The notes: generated by a model not told the origin, from the sequence alone. Shown: positions 23,742 to 32,326, counted from the first letter of the stretch. The stretch is 64,000 bases of DNA from Chryseobacterium lacus (GCF_003336205.1 NZ_QPIE01000004.1:1-64000), one strand, 5' to 3'. A program made the numbers and translations.

Positions 23742-24641
23742 TTATCGGTGTTTTAAGATTGCTTTGGGCAGCGCTACATATTCATCTTCATCGCCAGCTA
23801 CTTTCGGGAACGCACTCAGGTTCTGATCATGCCAGTCGAGTTTTGCCTGCTCAATAACATCTCTGTCCGAGTTGACAAAATTCCAGAAAATATACCGTTC
23901 CTCAGGAAAAGGTTCGCCGCCGAAAAGATATACCGTCGCGTTTTCATTCATTTCAAATTCGCAAAGGGTGGCATTTTTAGCCACGAGAAGCTGCTTCGAA
24001 CCGAATTCATTTCCTTCAAGATTTACCGTGCCTTCCAGAACATACATGGCAACCTCGCCGAAAAGATGCTCCCCGATGTTGATCTTGGTTTTCTCTTTAT
24101 TTTTAATTTCGATGAAAAACAATTTGCTGTACACTGGAACCGGTGATTTTTTTCCGAATGCTTCGCCGGCAATCAGTTTATACTGAACGTTATTTTCTTC
24201 CCAAGCCGGAATTGCAGAAGCCTCCGTATGATGGAATTCGGGTTCCATTTGCTCTAGTTCCTTTGGTAATCCGACCCAAATCTGAAAACCATGCAGCGAC
24301 GTATCGGAGGTTCGCAGATATTCCGGTGTTCTTTCGGAATGCACGACTCCTTTGCCGGCCGTCATCCAGTTGACCGCACCGGGCTGTATTTCCATTGCGG
24401 AACCCAGACTGTCGCGATGAAAAATAGATCCTTCGAAAAGATAGGTCAATGTGGAAAGTCCGATGTGTGGATGCGGCGGAACATCCAGATTCTGATGTTC
24501 AGCCAGTTTTGCCGGACCCATGTGATCGATAAACACGAACGGGCCCACCGCTCTTTTTCCCCGGAAAGGAAGCAGCCTTCCGACCAGGAAATTCCCGATA
24601 TCAGCGGCTTTTTCTTCAATGATTAATTCGATGTTTGACAT
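23742..24641 (-). CDS. Pirin family protein
   Basis: A 299-residue bicupin. The N-terminal cupin carries the metal-binding set: PPHPHIGLSTLTYLFEG (two His near residues 57 and 59), FHRDSLGS near 75 and a later VVHSERTPE (His/Glu near 100). PFVFIDHMGPA near residue 35 is a pirin hallmark. The C-terminal cupin lacks these ligands, as usual. Some bacterial pirins have quercetinase activity; the function here is unknown. It lies in a leftward group with the GNAT gene and after the LLM oxidoreductase gene. Confidence 0.93.
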   Translation of the reverse strand: MSNIELIIEEKAADIGNFLVGRLLPFRGKRAVGPFVFIDHMGPAKLAEHQNLDVPPHPHIGLSTLTYLFEGSIFHRDSLGSAMEIQPGAVNWMTAGKGVVHSERTPEYLRTSDTSLHGFQIWVGLPKELEQMEPEFHHTEASAIPAWEENNVQYKLIAGEAFGKKSPVPVYSKLFFIEIKNKEKTKINIGEHLFGEVAMYVLEGTVNLEGNEFGSKQLLVAKNATLCEFEMNENATVYLFGGEPFPEERYIFWNFVNSDRDVIEQAKLDWHDQNLSAFPKVAGDEDEYVALPKAILKHR

Positions 24642-24712
24642 AATTATTTAGAATTATAGTGAAACGTACTGAAAATAATTCTACAATGTAGGGAAAATCA
24701 GGTACATCAATG

Positions 24713-25759
24713 TTATAGAAAATTCAATCTTCTTTTCACTTCAGGAATGCCTTCCTTACCGTACAATTCCAGCGATTTCATCGTCAGTTCATGCGGGGTG
24801 GTTCCGAGGCTGCCGTGTGCCATAAATCTTGTAAATCCGAACATCTGATGTTCCGCCACGATTTTATTCACTACTTTTTCTACGCTGCCTACCATCAGGG
24901 AGCCGCGTTCACTTCTCATAAATTCATATTGCTGTCGCGTCATCGGCTGCCAACCCCGGCTTTTTCCAACCCTGTCCATCATGGCAGCATAATGGGGGAA
25001 GAAGTCGTCGGCAACTTTCTCATCATTTTCGCCAATAAGAATGTGGTTGTTGATGCCTACCTGTAAGTCATTCTCAGAAACTCCACTTTCCAAAGCCGTC
25101 TTTTTATACAGCTTAATAAACGGAATAAAATTTTCCGGCATTCCGCCAATAATGGCAAGCATTAACGGCAGTTTCAGTTTGGCAGCACGCACGGCGGAAG
25201 AAGGTGTTCCTCCTGCAGCCAGCCAGACGGGAATTTCTCCTTCCACTGCTCGGGGATAAACGCCAAGATCATGAATCGGAGCACGGAGCTTTCCGCTCCA
25301 GGTGACTTTTTCAGACCGGTTGATAGACAGGAGAAGTTCCAGTTTTTCTTCAAAAAGTTCATTATAATCGTTCAGGTCATATCCAAAAAGAGGAAAACTC
25401 TCAATAAAGGAACCCCGTCCGGCCATGATTTCGGCTCTTCCGCCGGAGATGAGATCTATGGTTGCAAACTGTTGATAGACCCGAACGGGCTCTTCGGAAC
25501 TTAGCACTGTGACTGCGCTGGTCAGTTTTATATTTTTTGTAATCGCTGCTGCAGCCGCCAGAATGGTGGATGGAGAAGAAACCGAATAATCTTCGCGGTG
25601 ATGTTCTCCGATACCGAAAACATCAATACCGAGTTCATCTGCAAGTTTCACTTCTTCCAGAAGATCCTGTATTCTTTGGCGGGCATTGGTGCCTTTTCCG
25701 GGTGAAGTTTCCGGTGCCATATCGGCGAAGGTCATATACCCAAATTCTATATTTTTCAT
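24713..25759 (-). CDS. LLM-class flavin-dependent oxidoreductase
   Basis: A 348-residue luciferase-like monooxygenase with a TIM-barrel fold that uses reduced FMN or F420. Visible are the N-terminal FGYMTFADM, VFGIGEHHREDYSVSSP near residue 50 (family GxxEHH), the TSAVTVLSSEEPVRVYQQFATIDLISGGRAEIMAGRGS core (here quoted only in part: SSEEPVRVYQQ and GGRAEIMAGRGS, about 85-117), and VWLAAGGTPSSAVRAA near 180. The substrate is unknown. It lies 71 nt upstream of the pirin gene on the same strand. Confidence 0.92.
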   Translation of the reverse strand: MKNIEFGYMTFADMAPETSPGKGTNARQRIQDLLEEVKLADELGIDVFGIGEHHREDYSVSSPSTILAAAAAITKNIKLTSAVTVLSSEEPVRVYQQFATIDLISGGRAEIMAGRGSFIESFPLFGYDLNDYNELFEEKLELLLSINRSEKVTWSGKLRAPIHDLGVYPRAVEGEIPVWLAAGGTPSSAVRAAKLKLPLMLAIIGGMPENFIPFIKLYKKTALESGVSENDLQVGINNHILIGENDEKVADDFFPHYAAMMDRVGKSRGWQPMTRQQYEFMRSERGSLMVGSVEKVVNKIVAEHQMFGFTRFMAHGSLGTTPHELTMKSLELYGKEGIPEVKRRLNFL

Positions 25760-25875
25760 ATTTTCTTTTTTGTAAGCAAACGCCGGAAAGCCATGCTTCC
25801 CATTGTTAGCGTAGTTTTATATTAGCAGATTTGGTGATTCTGCCGAAATATTTTGTTTTGATTTTCCGGAATATT

Positions 25876-26538
25876 CTAATACGCCGCCGTAAACTGTTTT
25901 CTGATGAACTGTTTATTTTCAATTTCATCGGCAATGGCTACGGCCAGATCTTCTACCGAATGTCGGGAACGCCCTTCTTCGTCCAGCACCGGCGTGTCGG
26001 TACTATAGCGGTATTTTCCGGTTCTTCCGCGGTCTTTGTCCTCACTGAACATATTCATTTCTATTGCAGGGGAGAAAAATTGCCAGTCCAGTGTTTCATT
26101 TTTGCTGAGGTTTTCTACAAAGTATTTTTTCACAGCACTCGCTCCGGGATAGATTTCTTTAGGGAAATCCGGGCCATCCACGATGAATTTTCCATCTGCT
26201 TTCAGAGTTCCGGCGCCGCCAATGACGATCAGCCGTTTGCTGTCTGACTTTTCAACCGCTTTCTGAATGCTTTCGGCACCTTTGAGATACTCTTCATGGA
26301 GATTTGGATTCGTCCATCCAGGATTATAAGCACTGATGACCACGTCGTGCCCGCTGATGACCTCGGTGAGCCCTTCCGTATTGAAGATGTTCAGATCTCG
26401 CCGGGTGAGATGATCGCTGCTGATGTCGATTTTGGCACTGTTTCTCGCGATGGCCGTTACGTCATATTGACGGTGGAGAAGTTCTTTAAGGATGGCATTT
26501 CCCACATATCCTGTTGCTCCGATTAATGCTACTTTCAT
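25876..26538 (-). CDS. NAD(P)-binding oxidoreductase (NmrA/YwnB-like)
   Basis: A 220-residue Rossmann-fold protein. MKVALIGATGYVGNAIL has the dinucleotide-binding GxxGxxG at residues 7-13; later come HDVVISAYNPG near 63, LIVIGGAGTL near 95 and WQFFSPAIEM near 145. It lacks the Tyr-x3-Lys of classical SDRs, as in atypical NmrA/YwnB-type proteins. The ATG at 26538 is preferred over 26574 because the -7 box TACTTTTG lies between them at 26562-26569. Likely role: reductase or redox sensor, not proven. Confidence 0.9.
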   Translation of the reverse strand: MKVALIGATGYVGNAILKELLHRQYDVTAIARNSAKIDISSDHLTRRDLNIFNTEGLTEVISGHDVVISAYNPGWTNPNLHEEYLKGAESIQKAVEKSDSKRLIVIGGAGTLKADGKFIVDGPDFPKEIYPGASAVKKYFVENLSKNETLDWQFFSPAIEMNMFSEDKDRGRTGKYRYSTDTPVLDEEGRSRHSVEDLAVAIADEIENKQFIRKQFTAAY

Positions 26539-26561
26539 ATTGTAATCACTTTTATTAAAGA

Positions 26562-26569
26562 CAAAAGTA
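26562..26569 (-). promoter_or_regulatory. -7 box TACTTTTG
   Basis: TAnnTTTG match on the minus strand, 23 nt ahead of the ATG at 26538. Confidence 0.6.
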
Positions 26570-26635
26570 TTCATTTTTAGGCCGCAAAATGTTGATGTAA
26601 GATAAGAATTTGTTAAATCACAATGTGCATTTACT

Positions 26636-26664
26636 AAAAAAACCTCTCGTTTCCGAAAGGTTTT
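26636..26664 (-). terminator. Terminator of the DUF5606 gene
   Basis: Stem AAACCT/AGGTTT with an inner CG/CG pair, read leftward and followed by a run of seven T, 20 nt past the stop codon at 26685. Confidence 0.7.
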
Positions 26665-26684
26665 GTTATTGAAAGGGAAGAAGC

Positions 26685-27242
26685 CTACCCTTGCTTTCTG
26701 TGCGTACTTTTGGGAGCTGATTTTGCTGCGTGTGTAGATTCTTTTACTTTAGGAGCAGCAGGTTTGGCCGGTTTTTGATCCGTTTTTTTAGTAGCTGTTT
26801 TCTTTTCTGCCGGTTCTGCCGGAGTTTCTGTTTCTTCCGCTTCAGGTTTTATGAAACTTTCCGGAGTGATGTATCGGGCTGCCTGAAGGATATTGTACCA
26901 CTGTGCAAGTTTTTTGATGTCGGAAAGATACACGCGGTCTCTGTCGTAATCAGGAAGTGCAGTTTCCATAAATTCCCGAAGTTCAGTCTCTGATGATTTA
27001 TGGGAAATGGTTTCTTTATAATCGTTTGTTTTGGCAATGTTTTCGAACACCTCGAACAACGGAACTTCTTTATCAAAAGTAAACATGGCGATATTGTCCA
27101 ATAAACTCACCTGGCTGGAATTGCCGATGCTTACTTTCTTTTTGGTGGTAACATCTTCGATGATAAATCCGTTTTTCAGCTGGGAAACCAGTTTAAAAAG
27201 TCCGGGCTTTCCCGAAATTGATATAATTTTTTCTAACTCCAT
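26685..27242 (-). CDS. DUF5606 domain protein
   Basis: A 185-residue protein. Residues ~1-130 match DUF5606, a conserved Bacteroidota family: EKIISISGKPGLFKLVSQ, GFIIEDVTTKKKVSIG, LLDNIAMFTFDKEVPL and VYLSDIKKLAQWYNIL. The C-terminal ~55 residues are a Lys/Ala/Pro-rich low-complexity tail that ends in HRKQG, perhaps for nucleic-acid or ribosome contact. Function unknown. It lies just downstream of the peptide deformylase gene, a conserved order in this phylum. Confidence 0.9.
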   Translation of the reverse strand: MELEKIISISGKPGLFKLVSQLKNGFIIEDVTTKKKVSIGNSSQVSLLDNIAMFTFDKEVPLFEVFENIAKTNDYKETISHKSSETELREFMETALPDYDRDRVYLSDIKKLAQWYNILQAARYITPESFIKPEAEETETPAEPAEKKTATKKTDQKPAKPAAPKVKESTHAAKSAPKSTHRKQG

Positions 27243-27294
27243 ACTCTTTTATTTTTATTATTAACGTTTCTTACGCATTTCTGTGCGTGAAAAA

Positions 27295-27867
27295 TTATTT
27301 TGGAAATCTCATTTTATAATTCACATTCACATCGCCGTGCATGATTTTGGAAAGTTTTCCTTTCACCAGTTTTTTCTTCAGCGAGGAAAGGTGATCTGTA
27401 AACAGGATGCCTTCGATATGATCGTATTCATGCTGAATAACACGGGCACGAATATCGGAAAAAGTTTCTGTATGTTTCACAAAATTTTCATCAAAATATT
27501 CGATAACGATGGTTTCTTTACGTTTGATATCCTCGCGAATGTCAGGAATGGATAGGCAGCCTTCGTTGAATTTCCATTCGGAGCCACTTTCCTCCAGCAT
27601 TTTAGCATTGATAAACACTTTTTTGAAACCTTTCAGTTCTTCGGCGATATCCGCATAATCTTCATCGTCAGCCAATGGAGACACATCAATGCAGAACAGC
27701 CGGATATCCAACCCTACTTGTGGCGCAGCCAGTCCGATACCGTTGGCATCTTCCATCGTTTCATACATGTTTTGGATCAGTGTGTTCAGCTCCGGATAAT
27801 CCTGATCTATATTACGGGCTACTTTCCTGAGGACGGGATCTCCGAAAGCCCGGATTGGTAGTATCAT
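27295..27867 (-). CDS. def: Peptide deformylase
   Basis: A 190-residue metalloenzyme that removes the formyl group from the N-terminal Met of new proteins. All three family motifs are present: GIGLAAPQVG (motif 1, residues ~43-52), EGCLSIP (motif 2 with the metal-binding Cys, ~100) and QHEYDHIEG (motif 3, HExxH, ~142). Its start overlaps the ruvX stop by 4 nt, so the two are translationally coupled; the DUF5606 gene follows after 52 nt. Confidence 0.97.
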   Translation of the reverse strand: MILPIRAFGDPVLRKVARNIDQDYPELNTLIQNMYETMEDANGIGLAAPQVGLDIRLFCIDVSPLADDEDYADIAEELKGFKKVFINAKMLEESGSEWKFNEGCLSIPDIREDIKRKETIVIEYFDENFVKHTETFSDIRARVIQHEYDHIEGILFTDHLSSLKKKLVKGKLSKIMHGDVNVNYKMRFPK

Positions 27868-28280
27868 CTTTGTTTATTTTCTAAAAAATTCTGTAAAATA
27901 AGGGTAGCGCTCACTTTGTCTATCAGGCTTTTGTCCTCCCTTCTTTTTTTGCTCTTGCCACTTTGGCTGATAAAAAACGATGCCATTTTTGAGGTGAATC
28001 TTTCATCCAAACGATGAACGGTGATCCCCGGGAACTGGGTTTCAAATTCACCAATAAATTTTCTGATGTCGGTTTCTATTTCAGAAAGATTTCCCTTGAG
28101 ATCGATGGGAAGTCCGATAACGACCTCTTTCACCTGGTTTTCGGAGAAATACTGCTGAAGAAAGTTCATCAGCGTTGCGGTTTCCACGGTATCCAGCCCG
28201 CTGGCTATTATTTGTAAATCATCAGTAACAGCAATACCCGTACGTTTTTTGCCGAAGTCGATTGCCATAATTTTTCCCAT
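27864..28280 (-). CDS. ruvX: Holliday-junction resolvase-like RuvX (YqgF)
   Basis: A 138-residue RNase H-fold nuclease of the RuvX/YqgF family, linked in bacteria to pre-16S rRNA 5' processing. MAIDFGKKRTGIAVTD holds the first catalytic Asp; VIGLPIDLKGN near residue 75 and RLDERFTSKMA near 108 carry the others. The ATG at 28280 fits the family start (MGKIMAIDFG) and lies 5 nt after a -7 box, which excludes the ATG at 28298. It is coupled to def by a 4-nt overlap and divergent from the DUF421 gene. Confidence 0.94.
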   Translation of the reverse strand: MGKIMAIDFGKKRTGIAVTDDLQIIASGLDTVETATLMNFLQQYFSENQVKEVVIGLPIDLKGNLSEIETDIRKFIGEFETQFPGITVHRLDERFTSKMASFFISQSGKSKKRREDKSLIDKVSATLILQNFLENKQR

Positions 28281-28285
28281 AGCTG

Positions 28286-28293
28286 CAAATTTA
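28286..28293 (-). promoter_or_regulatory. -7 box TAAATTTG of ruvX-def
   Basis: Exact TAnnTTTG match on the minus strand, 5 nt from the ATG at 28280; predicts a leaderless or nearly leaderless mRNA. Confidence 0.55.
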
Positions 28294-28319
28294 AACAAAT
28301 TTTATATTTTTAGTCCTTA

Positions 28320-28327
28320 TAAATTTG
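28320..28327 (+). promoter_or_regulatory. -7 box TAAATTTG of the DUF421 gene
   Basis: Exact TAnnTTTG match 4 nt from the ATG at 28332, divergent from the ruvX promoter. Confidence 0.5.
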
Positions 28328-28331
28328 ATAT

Positions 28332-29012
28332 ATGAAAGCAGAAGAGCTCTTTTTCGGGACTGAAAATGTTCAGTTTTTACTGGAAGTTGTACTCAGAACT
28401 ACGATGATGTTTTTATTCCTGATTCTGGTGATGAAATTTACCGGGAAACGGAGCGTAAAGCAGCTTTCGATTTTTGAAATGGTGATGATTATTGCGCTGG
28501 GAAGTGCTGCCGGAGATCCGATGTTTTATAAAGAAGTGGGCATTGCAGTGGCAGCCACGGTACTGGTGGTAACAATTCTGATTTACAGAATCATCATTTA
28601 TCTGGTGACGCACTCAGAAAAAATAGAATTGTATTTTGAAGGAAAACCGGAATATCTCATCAGAAACGGTCAGTTTACCAAGGAGTTTCTGCATGAGAAA
28701 AAACTGGGTGTAGATGAGTTTTTTTCAGAATTGAGAATGCAGAATATTGAACATATCGGTCAGGTGAAAGATGTTCTTCTGGAAACCAACGGAACGCTGA
28801 GCATTATCTTCCGCGAACGGGAACTAACCGAGCACGGGCTTCCGATATGGCCGGAAAAATATCTGGATACTGTAAAGGATATACTGCCGGATCAGTATTA
28901 TTCCTGTACAAACTGTGGAAAAACAGTTTTGGGGATCGGAATTGCCAACAGTGTCTGTTCCTGCAAAGAGAAAAAGTTTGTCCGTGCTATCGCTACAAAA
29001 CGGATCAGCTGA
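28332..29012 (+). CDS. DUF421 (YetF/YcaP-like) membrane protein with Cys-rich tail
   Basis: A 226-residue protein. Three N-terminal membrane helices (about 15-90) contain MKFTGKRSVKQLSIFEMVMI and IALGSAAGDPMF, hallmarks of DUF421. The cytoplasmic domain has ELRMQNIEHIGQVKDVLLETNG and ends the usual family region near residue 190. The last ~35 residues add SCTNCGKTV and CSCKEK, five cysteines that look like a zinc-ribbon tail and are not part of the standard domain. Function unknown (YetF is spore-related in Bacillus). Monocistronic. Confidence 0.88.
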   Translation: MKAEELFFGTENVQFLLEVVLRTTMMFLFLILVMKFTGKRSVKQLSIFEMVMIIALGSAAGDPMFYKEVGIAVAATVLVVTILIYRIIIYLVTHSEKIELYFEGKPEYLIRNGQFTKEFLHEKKLGVDEFFSELRMQNIEHIGQVKDVLLETNGTLSIIFRERELTEHGLPIWPEKYLDTVKDILPDQYYSCTNCGKTVLGIGIANSVCSCKEKKFVRAIATKRIS

Positions 29013-29072
29013 AAATAAAGTTTTGTAGTTCCTGTGAAATAGTTTAATTTTATTTTCCCAAATTCAAAAATT

Positions 29073-29549
29073 ATGAAAAAACTGATTCTGGTACGCCATG
29101 CAAAAAGCGACTGGCCTGCAGACACAGAGGATTTCGATAGGCCGCTTGCCGACGGAGGGCATGAAGACGCTGTGAAAATGGCAAAATTCCTGAAAGGAAA
29201 TCAAGTTGATATTCAGTATTTTATTTCAAGTCCTGCGGTAAGGGCATTGGGAACCTGTGAAATATTCAATCAGGATTATCAGGTATCGCTTCATACAGAT
29301 CAGAAACTGTATAGCCCTTCAGAAGATGGAATCCGTTCTGTAATTTACGGGCTGGAAGATCAGGTGGATTCAGTAGCGATGTTTTCGCACAACAACGGAA
29401 TATCCAATTTTGCCAATTCTATTTCAGAAGATATTTTCCATTTTCCAACCTGCGGCGTTGCGGGATTTCAGATTGAGTGTTCTTCGTGGTCGGATTTTGA
29501 CCTTGCAGCTAAAAAGCTTCTTTTCTTTTACGAACCCAAAAGCATTTAG
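29073..29549 (+). CDS. SixA-like histidine phosphatase
   Basis: A 158-residue phosphatase of the histidine-phosphatase superfamily. LVRHAKSDW at residues ~5-13 is the RHG-type motif with the catalytic His; SSPAVRALGT near residue 50 supplies the second Arg; FSHNNGIS near 108 has the second His. SixA dephosphorylates phosphohistidine proteins in E. coli; the target here is unknown. The 3' end overlaps the convergent rsmD stop by 4 nt. Confidence 0.92.
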   Translation: MKKLILVRHAKSDWPADTEDFDRPLADGGHEDAVKMAKFLKGNQVDIQYFISSPAVRALGTCEIFNQDYQVSLHTDQKLYSPSEDGIRSVIYGLEDQVDSVAMFSHNNGISNFANSISEDIFHFPTCGVAGFQIECSSWSDFDLAAKKLLFFYEPKSI

Positions 29550-30133
29550 ACAGTTTCTTCATTTTCTTCCTTTTCTTCCTTTTCGTTGGCTTTAATCAGT
29601 GAAAAACTGACGTTTCCGTATTTCCGCGTAGCCGTCACATTGGGGTGTTGAGGGATGTTTTTCGTCTGATGTTCGAGAATCAGGATTCCGTTTTCTTTCA
29701 GATAATTATTGTTTAAAATCAGGGAAATCAATTCGCCGTATTTCTTTTCATCCATTTCAAAAGGCGGATCTGCAAAGATGATATCGTATTGTTTTTTGGT
29801 CCGATTTTTCTTCAGCCAGTCAAAGACATCTGCACGCTGAACACTGATCTGTAAAGCCATATCCAGTTCCGCCGCGGTGGATGAAATAAAAGTACAGTGT
29901 TTAGGATTCATTTCCACGCTGGTAATATCCTGGCAGTCTCTGGAAGCGAACTCCAGCGTGATGGAACCGATGCCCGCAAAAAGATCCAGAACGGAAGCAA
30001 ATTCCAGTTCATATCGGTTTTCGATAATGCTGAAAAGCGCTTCTTTCGCAAAATCAGTGGTGGGCCGCACATCGAAATGTTTCGGCGCAGCAATTTTTTT
30101 GGCTTTCCATTTTCCTGATATAATGCGATACAT
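29546..30133 (-). CDS. rsmD: 16S rRNA (guanine966-N2)-methyltransferase RsmD
   Basis: A 195-residue class I methyltransferase. MYRIISGKWKAKKI and VRPTTDFAKEALFSII are the family's N-terminal signature; VLDLFAGIGSITLEFASR holds the SAM-binding loop (residues ~48-65) and FADPPFEM the catalytic DPPF (about 122). It modifies G966 of 16S rRNA on the 30S subunit. The C-terminal tail is a Glu/Lys run (residues ~182-195). It is 5 nt after the DUF3822 gene, a typical pair in this phylum. Confidence 0.94.
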   Translation of the reverse strand: MYRIISGKWKAKKIAAPKHFDVRPTTDFAKEALFSIIENRYELEFASVLDLFAGIGSITLEFASRDCQDITSVEMNPKHCTFISSTAAELDMALQISVQRADVFDWLKKNRTKKQYDIIFADPPFEMDEKKYGELISLILNNNYLKENGILILEHQTKNIPQHPNVTATRKYGNVSFSLIKANEKEEKEENEETV

Positions 30134-30138
30134 AAGCG

Positions 30139-30852
30139 TTACTTTAGAATGAAATTTTTCTTTGGCTGATTATCATGAATCATTTTCAGATGGCGGACAA
30201 ACTTCCGGAGTTCTGAAATAAAAGTCTCGTTTTCTGAAGTTTCTCCGTACACGAAAAAGCGGGTTTCCTTGATACCAAAACCAATTTTGCTGATGCTGAA
30301 CATGATGAAATAAAGAAAATCTACCTCAGAATTGATATCAAGATTGTTGTACAGGATCACTTTTTTATTTTCCAGCGCAATAAACTCACACTGCTGGTGA
30401 TACAGATTGATGTGGATTTCTTTTCCACCTTTTGCGCTGATGGAATTGAGAAATTTTTCGCCTGAGAAATTAAATTTTACAGGAAGTTCCCGGGATTTCA
30501 ACATCTCGTACCACTTTTTCGGGAAAGTATAATAAAACTGCACTCCATATTTTTTATTGACAGAGAGCATCAGTTCTTCTTCGTTTTTATTGACCGGCGA
30601 ATTGAATGCGATCAGGTCATAGCCCAATTCGTGTTCGCTGAAACCTTCGGGCATCAGTGTAAAACGGTTCAGTGCGGACACTACAGAGATTTCGCTGTGT
30701 TTTTTGTCCAGCGCCATTTCCAGTTTTCGGGAAATGAAATCTGCCGGAGATTCTTCCTTCACGAAGTAAGATTGTTCGTCCTGAACGCTTTTGCCACGCA
30801 CCATCTGGTATTGTAAACCGTCCTGGATAAAAAGTAAATTGAGTTTTTCCAT
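30139..30852 (-). CDS. DUF3822 family protein
   Basis: A 237-residue protein recognised as DUF3822 by its place directly before rsmD and by segments such as SVVSALNRFTLMPEGF near residue 58, YHQQCEFIALENKKVILYNN near 150 and FLYFIMFSISKIGFG near 180. The family resembles actin-like ATPase folds distantly; its function is unknown. A -7 box TAAATTTG sits 11 nt ahead of the ATG. Confidence 0.85.
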   Translation of the reverse strand: MEKLNLLFIQDGLQYQMVRGKSVQDEQSYFVKEESPADFISRKLEMALDKKHSEISVVSALNRFTLMPEGFSEHELGYDLIAFNSPVNKNEEELMLSVNKKYGVQFYYTFPKKWYEMLKSRELPVKFNFSGEKFLNSISAKGGKEIHINLYHQQCEFIALENKKVILYNNLDINSEVDFLYFIMFSISKIGFGIKETRFFVYGETSENETFISELRKFVRHLKMIHDNQPKKNFILK

Positions 30853-30863
30853 CTTGAAGTGAG

Positions 30864-30871
30864 CAAATTTA
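30864..30871 (-). promoter_or_regulatory. -7 box TAAATTTG of DUF3822-rsmD
   Basis: Exact TAnnTTTG match on the minus strand, 11 nt ahead of the ATG at 30852. Confidence 0.6.
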
Positions 30872-30930
30872 TTAAAATTATTTGGGTTGTAAAATTCGGG
30901 AATACAATATGAGTTTTATCAATGTTATCT

Positions 30931-30938
30931 TATATTTG
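30931..30938 (+). promoter_or_regulatory. -7 box TATATTTG of the DUF6370 gene
   Basis: Exact TAnnTTTG match, 37 nt ahead of the ATG at 30976; the earlier in-frame ATG at 30922 would be upstream of it and is rejected. Confidence 0.65.
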
Positions 30939-30975
30939 TCTTAATTTCTTACCTTTAACCTTAAATAATTTGAAT

Positions 30976-31296
30976 ATGAAAAAAATGTTTTTACTGATGA
31001 TGCTGGTGCTTTCAGTATCTGTTTTTGCTCAGAAAAAAGTGACCAATCAATACGTGGAAGCTTCCTGCGGAATGTGCAATTTTGATCAGAAAAATGACAG
31101 AGGTTGCGCTCTGGCCGTCAGAATGGACAACAAAGTGTATTATGTGGAAGGCACTACCATTAAGGATCACGGAAATCCTCACGCAGACGATGGTTTCTGC
31201 AACGTGGTGAAAAAAGCAAAAGTTTCCGGAGAGATTAAAGACGGGAAATTTTATGCTTCCAGTTTTGCAGTGGTTCCCGAAAAAAAATCTAAATAA
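30976..31296 (+). CDS. DUF6370 family exported protein
   Basis: A 106-residue protein with a signal peptide ending at VSVFAQ (residue ~18). The mature part has EASCGMCNFDQ (residues ~28-38) and GCALAVRMDNKVYYVEG, DHGNPHADDGFCNVV, the Cys pattern of DUF6370, which may bind metal or form disulfides in the periplasm. Function unknown. Its 3' end overlaps the convergent Smr gene by 8 nt. Confidence 0.85.
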   Translation: MKKMFLLMMLVLSVSVFAQKKVTNQYVEASCGMCNFDQKNDRGCALAVRMDNKVYYVEGTTIKDHGNPHADDGFCNVVKKAKVSGEIKDGKFYASSFAVVPEKKSK

Positions 31297-31783
31297 ATTC
31301 TACCATCACCGATCCGGACTGATGATGTAGAATCGCTGTATTCCGAAAATCCAGTCCGGTTTGGCTGATGAGCACTTCCTGCACCATCTGTTGCAACGTG
31401 CCGTCGCCGATTCCATGGATGATTTCAAGCTTTTTGAGATTGTTTTTTCTACAATAAGCGATGGTTTCCAATAATTTTTCTTTCTGGATGAAAAGTCTTT
31501 CGAAGCTTTCATAACGTTCAGGATGGGTCACCATTTTCCCGAAATGAAGATCCAGAACGAAATGTTTTTTATGATGTTTTTTTGACTTTGTTTTTACAGG
31601 CTCCGGTTTTTTCTGAAGTTGCAGATTTTCGTATAAAGAATGTTCGCGCAATACCAGCTGATCCTTGCGGAAAGAATGGGTAAATCCGTGATCATCTATA
31701 AAAATAACCCGGTTTCCGTTAACTGAAGTCACCGTTCCGCTAAGATTTTCGTCTATCACCGATACCTGATCTTTTATTTTCAC
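31289..31783 (-). CDS. Smr-domain protein
   Basis: A 164-residue protein. The N-terminal part (about 1-55) has a small beta-barrel look (VSVIDENLSGTVTSVNG, VIFIDDHGFTHSF), the middle is Lys/His-rich, and residues ~80-164 are an Smr domain: LDLHFGKMV, LKKLEIIHGIGDGTLQQMV and a final VMVEFI. Smr domains nick or bind nucleic acids. The GTG at 31783 is preferred: it follows the phosphodiesterase stop by 4 nt, whereas the ATG at 31834 would overlap that gene by 46 nt. Same operon as the phosphodiesterase. Confidence 0.85.
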   Translation of the reverse strand: MKIKDQVSVIDENLSGTVTSVNGNRVIFIDDHGFTHSFRKDQLVLREHSLYENLQLQKKPEPVKTKSKKHHKKHFVLDLHFGKMVTHPERYESFERLFIQKEKLLETIAYCRKNNLKKLEIIHGIGDGTLQQMVQEVLISQTGLDFRNTAILHHQSGSVMVEFI

Positions 31784-31787
31784 ACCT

Positions 31788-32282
31788 TTATTTTTTTCCC
31801 AGTTCAACAATCTGTAGATTTTGGATCGCCTCATGATCTATTTCAAACTGCATCATGGTTCTCATCTGATGCCAGCCCTGTTTTCCGCACGCTCCGGGAT
31901 TCAGGTGGAGAAGCGTATTTTTATCGTCATACATTGCTTTCAGAATGTGCGAATGCCCGGAAATAAACAATTTCGGTTTTTTCTCAGCAATCTCTTTTCG
32001 CGCTAAAGGCGTGTATCTTCCCGGATAACCGCCGATGTGAATCATCAGAACTTCCACATTTTCACACTGAAAATGATTGACTTCTGGAAGACAGCGGCGA
32101 ATTTTATCGCCATCAATATTTCCGAAAACTCCTTTCAATGGTTTTATCTTTTCCAGTTCTTCCAAAACTTCCATGCTCCCGAAATCTCCGCAATGCCATA
32201 TTTCATCTGCTTTGCCGGCATATTCAAGAATTCTGTCATCGATATAGGAATGGCTGTCCGAAAGCAATAGAATCTTTGTCAT
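31788..32282 (-). CDS. YfcE/MJ0936-type metallophosphoesterase
   Basis: A 164-residue calcineurin-like phosphoesterase. The metal-binding set is complete: LLLSDSHSYID (D-x-H), IWHCGDFGS (GD), GNIDGD (GNxD), MIHIGG and ISGHSHIL (GHSH). Family members hydrolyse phosphodiesters with Mn2+. The ATG at 32282 is chosen because the -7 box TACCTTTG lies at 32319-32326, inside the longer frame that starts at 32321. It is co-transcribed with the Smr gene downstream. Confidence 0.93.
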   Translation of the reverse strand: MTKILLLSDSHSYIDDRILEYAGKADEIWHCGDFGSMEVLEELEKIKPLKGVFGNIDGDKIRRCLPEVNHFQCENVEVLMIHIGGYPGRYTPLARKEIAEKKPKLFISGHSHILKAMYDDKNTLLHLNPGACGKQGWHQMRTMMQFEIDHEAIQNLQIVELGKK

Positions 32283-32318
32283 TGAGTAATGTTGTCGAAA
32301 TTGAAATCTCCCTTTCTG

Positions 32319-32326
32319 CAAAGGTA
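32319..32326 (-). promoter_or_regulatory. -7 box TACCTTTG
   Basis: Exact TAnnTTTG match on the minus strand; promoter of the phosphoesterase-Smr operon. Confidence 0.6.
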
